From Primula veris (Eukaryota; Streptophyta; Magnoliopsida; Ericales; Primulaceae), in contig OY821740.1 of assembly GCA_963682055.1 (NCBI GenBank), positions 37,468,795 to 37,532,794 of the forward strand: 64,000 nucleotides of DNA, written 5' to 3'. Under the pieces are notes generated by a model. The model saw only the letters and a program-made list of their open reading frames with translations. It was not told the origin of the DNA and did no database searches. Made by a program: the position numbers and the translations under genes. This document shows, one piece after another, positions 27,501 through 37,400 of this stretch (positions are counted from its first letter, which is position 1; every line of letters begins with the position of its first letter).

Positions 27501-28498
27501 CCATCTGATGTACTAAGAGGTTTCTTAGCAGGTATCTTGTTGTGTATACCATCTATATCACCCTTGTTCGCATCACGTGTATATTCTATTTTCACCTCAG
27601 TAAGCTCCGTTTTATTCGAAATACAAGAAGAGTCGTTGTTTCTGTATACATGGGATGGTTCATTTGACGTACCAACTAAGTTGTCCTTGTCCATATCACA
27701 TTTAACTTCGATTTTAACCTCAGTTAGCTCCGATTTCATCGATGTACAAGAAGCTTCATTGCTTCTATATTTATGGGATGGTATACTGAGGTCTATATGA
27801 GATTGATCCACGGTCTTACAAACTGATTTGGAAATACTTTCACCACTTTTATCTACGGTAATAGCTGGAGACGGAGGTTGAAAAGGCATTTCCACTTTCA
27901 TTCTTTTGAAAGAGCTTTGTACATCTCCAGAAGACTCGTCATTCTTAACCAAATTGGAACCACCAAGAGGTGTATTCGCATACAAACGAGCCTTTATACC
28001 GGTTTCCATATAATTCTTCACAGGTACGCATACGGGACAGTGCGTATCGCTACATAGCGAATAATGGTTAAGGAACCCTTTTGTAAAGTGACAATGAGGA
28101 TACTTACACGGTGGCATACTCTTACAGCTATCCATATGCTTTAAAAGCTGTTGAACTTGTATGCAATAAAATTCTGGGCAGTTTCCTGGAGGGGCTTTAC
28201 ACCTTCTAGCATGGAACAAGAGTAACATCCACCTTTGTTGGTTCTTAAATTGACGTGCACGATCATTAGCAAAATTGTCTGTGGGCTCTAATCTTGTTCT
28301 TGAATTAATACCTTGAGGTGAAGTAACATTTTGGTTGAGTGATAAACTATCGCGAGTAGCTTCGTCTTGGGAAGTCATTCTTTGACGGAAATCTTGTTGA
28401 AAATTTTTCTGCTCATAATACGACTTAGTGTCCCAATTGCTACTACTAGCAATGTGTCTTGCTGGTTGCATACCAGCATCTGGACAGCTAAAAACCAT
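15538..28498 (-). CDS. HAC: p300/CBP-type histone acetyltransferase, HAC family, N-terminally short (about 1166 aa)
   Basis: Nuclear enzyme that acetylates histone lysines as a transcriptional coactivator. Coding exons: 28498 (within exon 28603-27305), 26060-25764, 24394-24116, 22954-22826, 22481-22281, 22174-22032, 20997-20682, 19663-19524, 17652-17574, 17492-17103, 16409-16192, 15652-15538. All join in phase. Domains in order: TAZ zinc finger (about 88-160), linker with [23 protein letters not shown]-type Cys-rich module (about 400-550, including [13 protein letters not shown]), CBP-type HAT domain (about 590-850, including [11 protein letters not shown] and [20 protein letters not shown]), two ZZ fingers (about 855-920 and 965-1020) and a C-terminal TAZ (about 1050-1130) ending AAEVAGNTR. 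AtHAC1 is about 1700 aa with roughly 600 residues before its first TAZ, and here only about 87 precede it. The start is uncertain: 28498 is the first in-frame ATG, in good context, but the frame stays open to 28603. Confidence 0.92.
18235..19158. mobile_element. DNA-transposon-like element with CAGTGGC inverted ends in HAC intron
   Basis: The left end reads CAGTGGCAGATTCTGG and the right end, on the other strand, reads CAGTGGCGATTCCAG, giving an inverted pair about 925 bp apart in the intron between the first-ZZ exons. The same type of end (AGTGGCGGAACT, AGTGACGGAGCCAG) recurs at 52.6-53.1 kb. The 9-mer AAACCAAAT lies just outside both ends (about 18215 and 19160), but 10-11 bases separate it from the left end, so it is not a clean target duplication. 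There is no transposase reading frame. Confidence 0.5.
20148..20195. repeat. Perfect 20-bp inverted repeat with 8-base loop
   Basis: The arm at 20148-20167 and the arm at 20176-20195 are exact reverse complements (GATAGTTTATATATCTATAT). They flank the spacer ACACACAC. The structure lies in a HAC intron and would fold as a hairpin in DNA or pre-mRNA. It is AT-rich and may have grown from a microsatellite. Confidence 0.9.
21091..21655. mobile_element. Emigrant-like (pogo/Tc1-mariner) non-autonomous element
   Basis: The left end reads CAATGGAACCTCTATAAATA. The right end, read on the opposite strand, is CAGTTATACCTCTATAAATT. Both match the Emigrant MITE terminus (CAGTAAAACCTCTATAAATT) with a few changes, and both ends abut TA, the expected 2-bp target duplication. 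The 565-bp element lies in the HAC intron between exons 22174-22032 and 20997-20682 and has no coding capacity. Confidence 0.8.
22607..22800. mobile_element. Decayed hAT-like element (TGTTTGGTTGCAGCTT family), copy 1
   Basis: The left end reads CATGTTTGACTGCAGCTTTA and the right end AAAAACTGCAACTGAACAAG, its imperfect reverse complement, about 190 bp apart. It lies in the HAC intron between exons 22954-22826 and 22481-22281. I could not define a target duplication. Confidence 0.5.
24536..24736. mobile_element. Decayed hAT-like element, copy 2
   Basis: The ends AGCCTTGGTTTGGTTGCC and CTGCAACCAAACAAAGCCT form an inverted pair about 200 bp apart in the HAC intron after the PHD exon. The interior contains TTGATCAGCTTA, also seen in copy 3. 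Confidence 0.55.
25150..25352. mobile_element. Decayed hAT-like element, copy 3
   Basis: The ends ACTTGTTTGATGCAGCAGCT and AAAGCTACAACAAAACAAGC form an inverted pair. The interior has repeated AGCTAGAAGCTA and TTGATCAGCTTA. It is in the same HAC intron as copies 2 and 4, which suggests a preferred landing or local spread. Confidence 0.5.
25543..25723. mobile_element. Decayed hAT-like element, copy 4
   Basis: The left side has CAGACTTGTTTGCTTTCAAG and the right end is AACTGCAACCAAAGAAGCC. The sequence between is rich in AAGCTT and CAGCTTATTTGCTTA motifs. Boundaries are approximate. Confidence 0.4.
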
Positions 28499-28560
28499 TC
28501 TTCTTTCGCAAATAAATAAAATCTGCTGATGAGATGGAAAATAAGTTCCGACTTCTTCTG

Positions 28561-28596
28561 CTAGGAAGTTTGAATCATACGCGAGAAGAGGCACAT
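28561..28596 (-). promoter_or_regulatory. Upstream open reading frame in the HAC leader
   Basis: In the exon that carries the HAC start, the first ATG (28596-28594) opens an 11-codon frame (MCLFSRMIQTS, then TAG) in a different frame from HAC. It ends 62 bases before the presumed HAC ATG at 28498. If the exon begins at the TGTAG acceptor (28603), ribosomes meet this uORF first, which would lower HAC translation. If a coding exon is joined upstream instead, the uORF is irrelevant. Confidence 0.45.
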
Positions 28597-28641
28597 GAAT
28601 GTCCTACAAGAGTAAGAAATTAAGATAAAGGTCAAGAAAGA

Positions 28642-28890
28642 TGATGATATCAGTGGTAAACCATGCGTAGATTCAATGTACGCTACGTATGTATGTATAC
28701 TATCGTTACTGTTTTTTGGCTTAACAGCTAAACTGAATTTGATGGACGAACTTAAAATCCTGAGCTTTTCTGATGGTATCAGTGGTAAACCATTTGTAGA
28801 TTCAATATACGCTGTGTGTGTATGTACAGTGTACACTATGGTTGTCTTTTTTGGCTAAAAAGCTAGACTATATTTGATCGACGAGCTCAA
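28642..28890. repeat. Two-copy tandem repeat, 129-bp period, in HAC leader intron
   Basis: GTATCAGTGGTAAACCAT-type sequence at 28648 recurs 129 bases later. The copies continue through GTAGATTCAATGTACGCT / GTAGATTCAATATACGCT, TGGCTTAACAGCTAAACTGA / TGGCTAAAAAGCTAGACTAT and GATGGACGA / GATCGACGA. The second copy fades out after about 28890. It lies between the presumed 5'UTR exon and the first coding exon of HAC. Confidence 0.8.
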
Positions 28891-29300
28891 AAAGGTACAA
28901 GTTTTAAGCTGGATTAAACCAAAATTTTCACCACTCATAAAAAAACTCAGCTTTTTTCCTTACCAGCACCAAAAATATCTATCTATAACAATCAACACTA
29001 TCCAACTAAATAGAAGTTTTCAATAGCTAGCTAAAAAAGGTAACATACTTTACTGAAAAATAAAAATAACAAATCCATCAAAAGAACCAATCTTTTCAAT
29101 ACCCAATAAAACCTAACCACAAAATAACCCAAAACATGATATAAAAAAAATTGGGGGGAAAATCAAAACCCTAATTTTAAAATCATGAGATTAAAAGCAA
29201 ATAATAATTAAACAAAACTGGATAGGACTGAAACAAATACCCACTAAGAATTACTACGAAAGAAATAAAAATAAAAATAAAAATAAAGGATGGCTCATAC

Positions 29301-29400
29301 CTTTGAACAAGAGGGTAGAAAAGTATTTCAAAAAAAAAAGATTGAATATTTATTTCTTCAATAAAAAACAAACTTTGGGAGAGAGAGAGATAAAGAGAGA
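29301..29400 (-). other. Probable non-coding first exon of HAC (5'UTR)
   Basis: On the minus strand a CT-rich leader (TCTCTCTCTCTCCC) runs to a good donor, CAAAG|GTATGAG, with the exon ending at 29301. A TATA-like AAATATAAAAAA lies just upstream at about 29420-29432. The stretch contains no ATG. Spliced to the acceptor at 28604 it would give a normal plant 5'UTR with one intron. The transcription start is estimated. Confidence 0.45.
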
Positions 29401-29419
29401 TGTACGGACTACGGTGTAT

Positions 29420-31133
29420 TTTTTTATATTTTATTATTTTAACAGTTTTGTAATCGCGTAAAGACATTGAGAATGTAATATATCTGTATTTAATTTTATT
29501 AATGGTAAGTTTTTTAATTTTTATATACAACGTATGGATAGTAATTACTACTATTGTTTCTTTTTTTAGCTTTATTATTTGGTCAAAGTAACCAATTAAT
29601 AAGATTTGTTATAACCTATACGCATTTAATGGGTTACTGTTTTAGTAAATTACCACTATTATGCTATGTATTTAGCTAAAATTTCTGTATAAATCGTTTA
29701 AGTTTGACTATGTTACTATAATCTTTTGATTCTGTTGATTATGGCAATAATCATTACTTGTATGTCACGTGGTCAATAGTACGCTATTAAGTTGCAACTT
29801 TTGTGATTTAAAGTATCAATATCGTTTTGAACCAATTAAAACATAGCTTGGGTAAATTTGTCCAACCAAATTCTATATATCAAAATTTAGACCAATTGTG
29901 TATAGAGATATACATATACATCCACATCCACATCCACATCCACCACATATTATAATTTCTTTAAAAAAGGAAATATGAGATAGTTATAATAATTCAATTA
30001 ATATAATTTTTCTAAATTTCTTAAAAGCATTGCAATTAGGAAAAGTTTGTTTCGGTAAAAAGCTAACATTTTTACCAACCGATTAAGCGGTCGTAGATAA
30101 TTTTTAAACAAAATTTACCGTCTAGGCAGACAAAAATTTCCACGTTTTATTTAAACAAAAAATTACGTGAATCAAAATTTTTACATTTAACAAAAATTTT
30201 AAACAAAAAAACTGACATTGTTTTCTTTTAGTTTTCACGTGAATCAAAAATATAATCTGGGGAAAAAAATTCCAACTAAATATTAGTATTCCAGACCGTC
30301 TAGGCAGTCCTCCTGCCCATTTCCAACGTGGGCAAGAGCAAGAAACTCATCGACAACTTTTAGTCACAACTTCAGTCGCTAAAAAAATTTAGTGGCTGGA
30401 GTTTTTCAGTCATTACAGCCGGTCGCTGATTGGTCGGTAAAGACACGTTTTCTGGTATTGCCTCCTAGCATACAACTTCCCATATCGATAATATGCCGGT
30501 TGCACCAAGGATTAGTATACTTATCCGGTTATCCCAGTTATGTTTTTTTTTTCAATCCCAGTTATGGTTTGTTACTTTTTCTATAATCGTTAACATACTT
30601 TAGCCCTTATTCAATGATAGAACATATTTAAGGCCATGAACTTATAAAATGTGAATATGTTCTGGGAAACATGAAATAAACAAGACCCGAATAACAGGTT
30701 TTGAATATTTTCATGTTCTTAGCTTCAGGTTTAGTACTACCTCCGTTGTATCGTGAAACACTCAAAATCATACCCAAATACCCAATGCACATTATACTAA
30801 TATACCAAGATTCTATATCTGAAAAAGACTTAAAATGTAATCAACTCATATATTCACTTTGCTGTCCTCTCTTTGCCATATCTAATGATTTCACCTTTTT
30901 TCCTTCTTTCCTTCTTTGAATTATATTAGATAGTACTAAGAAATTCATTTCAGAACATAGCACTCTTTATTAATACGAAGTATTCGATGTTGTACAATGT
31001 ATCTACTCATGGTGAACAAAAGAGAAAAAACCTAACCACTATCCGAAACCAAGCACTTCTGGTGCAATTAGTAATTTTCCACTTGTGATACAAAAAAAAC
31101 ACATTTGGAAAATAGAAGAAGCATATACATGCA
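29420..31133. other. Intergenic spacer between HAC (5' side) and bZIP (3' side)
   Basis: This AT-rich spacer has no supportable gene. A CCACAT microsatellite of about four units sits at 29920-29942. ACCGTCTAGGCAG occurs twice in direct orientation, at about 30118 and 30295, with ACCGATTAAGCGG nearby. This resembles dispersed repeat debris that I cannot classify. The stretch before 31134 is probably bZIP 3'UTR. Confidence 0.5.
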
Positions 31134-33088
31134 CTAAAAAAGGCGATAATCACTGTAGGAAACTGTTAAAGTGACTTTTGAAGGGGAGATATTTGCAGAA
31201 TTGTCAGTGTGGCTCGGAGAAAAAAAGGTTGTAGCTGTTTCAGAAGCTTCAAGTTCTTGTTTCTGTTGCTGAAATTGGTCTAATTGTAATTTTTGAGATT
31301 TAAATTGTTGAGCATCATCAAAAATCCAAGGGGAACTCATACTTTGTGCCCCGTTTTGAATAGATTGGCGAACCATTGCTCTCAACTCTTGGATATCCTT
31401 TTTAATCGCTTCATTTCGTGCTGCATAGTGGGTACAAAAGTATATCAGTAAATAATACTACACCGATATTGGAATAACCAATAATATGGTATTCTATATG
31501 GACACTGGAAACCCCTAATTTTTATTTCGAGACCTAATTATTAGTAATTGCTTAATTGGTTTTTATATAAATTAGTTGAAAGGGTAATCTAAACAATGTT
31601 TTTATATAATACTGAAGTAGGACTTTTTTGTTCTTTTGAGACCGTTCCATGGGTTTGCTTTAGTTTTCAACGTTTTGAAAGTGAACCCGTGCAAAATACA
31701 CATACATTGTTTAGCGAAACTATACCCAATTCTTAATGCCTAAAACATAGTTTGATGTGCATAAGACTATAAAAGCAATAACAGAATACACCTAAGAAAA
31801 ACCAGTAACTAAGTATATCAAATTCGAGTTGCAGGTTTTCCAAAAATATACAGGATCATTTCCTTTCACGTGCGAATTTTTTTGGTGAAGCCTTAAAAAC
31901 TTTATCGGATTCTTCATACCCAAAATATGAATTACAAATTAGAAGGAAGTGGAAATAGAACATTACCATCTTGCAAGTGAACATCATTCTCCATCGACTG
32001 CATTCGCAATTTCAATTCCTTGTTTCTTGAGCTCAAGCCATTTGTATCTTCCTGTTCATTCGCGAACAGAACGATCCAATCAATATTTACAAATACGAAA
32101 ATGATTATCCAAGTACATGGTTCTCACTTCCTAGTTTTAGAACCAAAAAAAAGGTGAAAACAACTAAACAAGAAATATGCTTGCTAATGCATAGCCAAAA
32201 TTGAAACACTATGAATCTACAAGTGGCTTTCCAGGTTACGAGGAGTATTGTTTTATAAGAAACAAAAAGCACACACTAGTTGTAAGGTTTTTGACAAAGT
32301 CAATAAAAGTAAGGCGTTGTTTGGTAGCAGCTTATAATCTCAGTTTGATTATAAGCTACACGGTCTTGGGTTGACAAGCTATAAAATCTGAGTTTTCTGT
32401 TTTAGTTGCCTAGAAAAGCTAGATGCTATATAAGCTGGATGAACCTTGCTTTTATTTTCCGAACAGTAAAAAATCCAGCTTATCGACTTAAAGCTGCAAA
32501 CAAGCATGCCCTGAAGAAGTTTGAAGAGGCTAATATTCCGAGATAACTAGAATAACAACAAAAGCAATAAAAACGTAATAGGCTGCATGATGTGCACTGC
32601 AAAATTAGTCGAATCAGAAGTGCAACCAACGTCAGACCAAAAATAAAAACATAATAAAATCTGACCTTCAATATACTCAGTTGAGAAGATAATGAAGTTG
32701 AGGCCGTTTTTAGGTTATGAACAGCTCTCTCAAGCGCAATTGTATATCTTTTTCTTCTTTCTTTCGAGCTAGCAGTAGATTTCTTATTTGCATTGTTCCT
32801 GTAACATTGGAGAGAAGGTACGTAAATAAAAAATGTTTATAAAAAGGTTAAAAGAACTAAATCTTATCTCTGTAGACAACTCTAAATTCATATTCATGCA
32901 AAGTAAAGGATTCTGAAAGCCTACCTCTTTTCCGGTTTTGTATCCGGCGAAGCATACGCATCGCCCTTAGCCTTACAAAGGACATAATCGCCACCGGCTT
33001 CAAAGATTTCTTCGGCATTGGTGTTTGGTATTATGGACTCCGAGTATAGGTTCTCAGATGAAAACTCATCACCAATGATGATAGCCAT
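31134..33088 (-). CDS. Group I (VIP1/RF2a-like) bZIP protein with degenerate basic region (4 exons, 222 aa)
   Basis: A putative nuclear DNA-binding protein. Exons: 33088-32925, 32798-32666, 32051-31967, 31420-31134, totalling 669 nt in phase. The block from about 55 to 150 lines up with VIP1/RF2a bZIPs: SKERRKRY (66-73), a zipper with Leu77, 84, 91, 98 and 105, then NKELKLRMQSMEND and NEAIKKDIQELR. The basic region is abnormal: the family has an ANRQSAARSK-type core, whereas here it reads ANKKSTASSK (58-67). The invariant Asn59 remains, but the following Arg is Lys, Gln is Lys and the second Arg is Ser. The N-terminus is only about 55 residues, shorter than in VIP1, and the C-terminus is Gln/Ser-rich. 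The frame is intact. It may be a dimer partner with weak DNA binding, or a relaxed copy on its way to loss. Confidence 0.85.
32312..32512. mobile_element. Decayed hAT-like element, copy 5, in bZIP intron
   Basis: The left end AGGCGTTGTTTGGTAGCAGC pairs with the right end AGCTGCAAACAAGCATGCCC in reverse complement, 201 bp apart. It lies between the second and third exons of the bZIP gene. This is one of the clearer members of the family in the window. Confidence 0.6.
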
Positions 33089-34443
33089 TTTCTTATAAAA
33101 ATAGATGTAAGAATTCTATGTTTGAGAAAATTCTTGTATAAGCAAAAGAGAAAGTTATAGAGGAAACAAAGGGTTTTGATGAATGAAAATGATGAACAGG
33201 GTGGTGCAATATATAGAGTTGTTGAAATTTGTACAGCTAACTTGCCATTGGAAACACTTGTCAATTAGCTAATAGTAGGGTAAAGTTTTTAACTGTGTGA
33301 TATTACATTTGAAGTTGAGTTTGCCTAATTATGGCATATACGTTAAGAGTGATATTTATGATTGGGTTTCACTTTCAGGTTGTACTGATTGAATTTAGTT
33401 TATTACCTAAACTTAGGCTATTTTACATCTGTTTATCAGTTGGTGTATTGGTGTGAAACATATATATTTTTTGTATATCCTAGAAGACCCAAAAACAATA
33501 AGCACAACCATTGCCAGTAACAATACATTAAAGATATTTCAATATGTAATGTAAGGGTAATGTGGTTATTCAAGGCCTATTTTGAGATGGCTATGTTCAT
33601 CTTCTTCTTTTCTGTTGACATTGACGTTTATATACTTTCACAGTGGCAAATTCGCAACAAGTACCACTTTTCATTTTATTAACAAGTTATCATTTTTTTT
33701 GTAATCATTAATAAGTTATCATATATGAGCATTCTTTATCAGTTTCTTTACGTTTCTCATAATCTATAAAATTAGTTGTTGGCCGTACTTGGCACGGAAT
33801 CAGAGAACATTCAGTTATTGGATCTGATTTACGACTTGATTTTTAATGATATAAAATGACTTGGTTGAGCATAATTAGAAGGGGGAAAAGAATTTGAGAA
33901 TTTAGGCTCACAAAAGATTTAAAATTAATTAAAAAATGACGGAAATTAGATTCATCAGCTTAAAACTCTTTAATTTGTTCAGATCAGATTGTCCTAGCAA
34001 TATGTTAGTATTAAGGATCGGCTCATGGGCATACAAAAACAGTCCGCCCGCTAGGGTATCCTCAGTGAGGGGCACACAAAAGAAACCGTACTATATATAA
34101 AACTCCTGTAATTATTATAATTAAAAGAAGCATGGTGTATGAACATAAAAACATGCAGATTTTTGTACAGAACACATTTCGTTTTTATTCTTAGCAAATA
34201 TATCTCATATTTCTCTCAAAAGAAGCCTACTTTTCACACCCCTTCTTTTCCTCTATCTTACTCAACACAAGGAGAATGGACGAGGATAAACAAAGTGAAA
34301 GGACCTTCACTGATGTCGAGCTTCGAAGCAAACAAGCTTTTCTCTCACCAACCGTTCACCAGAAATATACAAGCTTTCGCTCACACAGCTACACAGAGAA
34401 CAAACAAAAGAACACTTCCATATATAAGGATTGTGATCCATCA
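33089..34443. other. Intergenic spacer, bZIP promoter side to SKIP16 3' end
   Basis: The spacer holds the bZIP leader and promoter (33089 to about 33250) and, at its right end, the SKIP16 3'UTR. The frames at 34139-34456 and 34276-34470 on the plus strand overlap the SKIP16 last exon antisense and match no family. Nothing else is recognised. Confidence 0.5.
33207..33216 (-). promoter_or_regulatory. Candidate TATA box of the bZIP gene
   Basis: The minus strand reads CTCTATATATTGCACC about 120-130 bases upstream of the ATG at 33088, a normal distance for a plant gene with a leader of about 90 bases. The leader is CT-rich (CTTTCTCTTTTGC). Confidence 0.45.
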
Positions 34444-37400
34444 TCAAAAAATATAATCCGGCAACTGTAGGGGAAACCGGGCCACCTCAACTTCAAATGG
34501 ATCGGCTTTGGGGTCTGCTAAGCTGAAAAGCAAACAACAGATTTCAACAAATGAATCTATAAGAACCAAATATAATCCCGAAGGGTGGATCTCAAACATA
34601 AACAGGAGTACAAGCAACAAACATAGAGAATTAAGTTGAAATTGAAAACTAAATTTTAGTATACTATATGCACTCTTTTCTTTACTTTAACTCGGTATGT
34701 TCACACAGATTTCTTGATGAAAAGCAAACAACAGATTTCTTATGTTTTTCCTTTAAATTTCGTTCTTTAAATTCTGCATTTCGATTACCAGTACTTAGAT
34801 TTTGTACTTTTAATCTTTGAGTTGATATATATACAGAAAACATTCCCAAAAAAACATAACTTAAGAAAAGGAAATAAGGTTCATTCTTTTCATATCCTAC
34901 TCAGGTAATGAGAAGACTATTTATACTACTACTAAGTTTAACTAAATTGCAGAGTTATCCTTGAGGTTCCACTTCTTGCACTTAATCCCCTCGCTTTCTA
35001 AATAGTCCATAGATTGGCCCCTTTCTAATATCTTCGTTAATTTTCCCTCAGCCCTCTCCTTTTCTCTCCTTTGTCCCCTGTCCGGACTCGTTACAAAGGA
35101 TTACAATTGAATAGCAGAATAGACAAATTCAAAAATCATGGAAAACAACTTCAGTATAGCAGAAGAAAAAAGTTTCGAACGGATTAATGAGGCTCTCTAT
35201 ACTTTTCGAATGCAAGTCCTATAATAATTAAAAAACATTTTTAAGTAAATAATACATTTTTAAGTTGAATACCTTCCAGGGACGAAAGTGAATGAACCCT
35301 CAATGGAACCTGAAGAAGTTGATTGTGATAAGCAACTCTCATACACAAATTCTTTTCGCCCTGGACGTAGGAGTGGATACTGCAATAAAGCCATAAAGAT
35401 AATCATGAAATTTCTTAAACCAAAAATGTTTAAGACAGGCAGACAGCCATTCAAAATATTGAAAGGAAAGCTTCCCGTGCTATGGTCAAAAACGCAAATG
35501 AATCGGTCAAGTTTGTATATTTATATAGTTTTTATTATCAAATGATATCCATTTTTTTTTTTTGCGTGTCTACCTGATAATTGATATCCTCTTTTCTATA
35601 AACCTTGAACAATCTTGCCAAATATCTTTCACAGGACGACTTTTAAACAGAGAAAATTGCGTTATACTCCAAACTTTAACACCCCCTCTCGTTTCGGCAA
35701 CAATCATATACGGCAATTAAAGCCGTAAAGCCCTCAATTACTCAAAAAAGTCTTAATTTTGAATTTGGGAACAGATAAATATCTCAGAACAACTTGCAAC
35801 AATCAAAAAATAATTGAAAATAAAATACCAACAGACTGAATATGAAAGTTCAAGTCATGATCTGAAAACGTAAAGAGATTCCGTAGAATTTTTAAATATA
35901 GGTCTTCAGAACATTAGATTTGAAAACTTGTTCAATTATGTGTTATTGGGGAGAAATATCAAGAAAATTTCTTTGGTAATTCACTTCTTGACTCTTTTTT
36001 GGTGAAATAAGCTCTTTAAGGGGCTGAGTTTCCTACAAAGAAAAATGTAACATCTACCAAAAACTTTTTCCTGGGGACCAAATAAGAAGAGAAACATAAA
36101 CTGTGCCAGTTAGGCTTGCCATTTACTAGTTGTATACCTTGCCGATTACAGCTTCACCATTAACATCGTCAATAACAGCGTCATCAGCACGGATGATCCA
36201 ATGCCTCCAATAGAGTTGACAAGAATCAAATGACATCCCGTGGACATTGCATCCCTCAGGCAAGAGTGACATACGTATGGAATACGAAAATAAATATTTC
36301 TTAGATTCGCTCAGCAGGTCACTGAACTCCGGCACAAACACAGCAGAAGCTCGAACCTTCAATAAATTATTTAATCCGATTTACAACTAATAATCAGCAA
36401 ATATACAAGCAATAGCAGGCATCTAACTAGTAGAACGGGAAATAGGGGCTTTCTTGGAAAACAAAATAAGAATAAATAAACACTAATCTAAAAATACATT
36501 TTATTCACCAAAATACTTGGATACAAGTAAAGATTTCAATAATTTCTTAACAAACATTTCCGGGAAACTATAAACTAGAGCTGTTAGTTACTACCAAAAC
36601 TGACCTATACAACAATACAAGCCAAATAATGATATGGTTGATTAAGAAGATACAAGATATCCTCTTGTTATGGAAATAAGGTTGATATGGCATAAGGAAA
36701 AGTATTTATTAGCAATAACTCATCCTAAATCAAAGTTCAAACTGATGTAGGCAAACAAAATACTAGGCTTATGGTAAACTAACCTTGATAAAACGGTAGT
36801 CTTAAGTCTTAACAGAAAAGGTGACAGAGGATGCTCTTGTGGTGCTAATACCCATGAAAATCTAATGCGGTACATTGAAGCCAAATGAATCAATGATGCT
36901 AACAGTTAATTGTTGTCCCACATTGATAATATATTGATCAAGCTTGTGTTTAAAGAAAGTTTGCTTCCTCCTCATAATAGGTCCTCCTAATAGTTCCTAT
37001 TACGATACTAAGGTATATGGGATCTAATAAAAAAAATGTTATATTATAATATTTTTATATTTTCAAAGCTTGCGCATTTAAATTTGGTAGAGCCAATGCC
37101 ACATAAGAGGCTCAATAGATAGAACCTTAAAGTTTCCCTGTAACAACACAACTCAGAACATTGTGTTTTACAGATCTCATTTTATTTCAAAGCATAGAGG
37201 CAATGGCTAAAAACAGGTTTAGAGCAACGCAAACGTTATTTCATTTTACCTCATATAAACTTCAACATTTATACAGTAATCTAGTCATATACTCGTACGA
37301 GAGGCACCAAAACATTAAACTATATTAATAACTACATGTTTGCTTACTTAACAATCTAAACCTTCACTTATTCACATTATAAAACTTAAAGGGCAAAAGG

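Noticed and set aside
27357..27800. 147-residue frame antisense to the HAC linker exon
   Set aside because: It is the shadow of a conserved coding exon on the other strand and has no family signal.
36905..37030. TGTTGTCCCACATTG sequence resembling the start of a TRIM/LTR
   Set aside because: No second LTR, primer-binding site or target duplication was found nearby.
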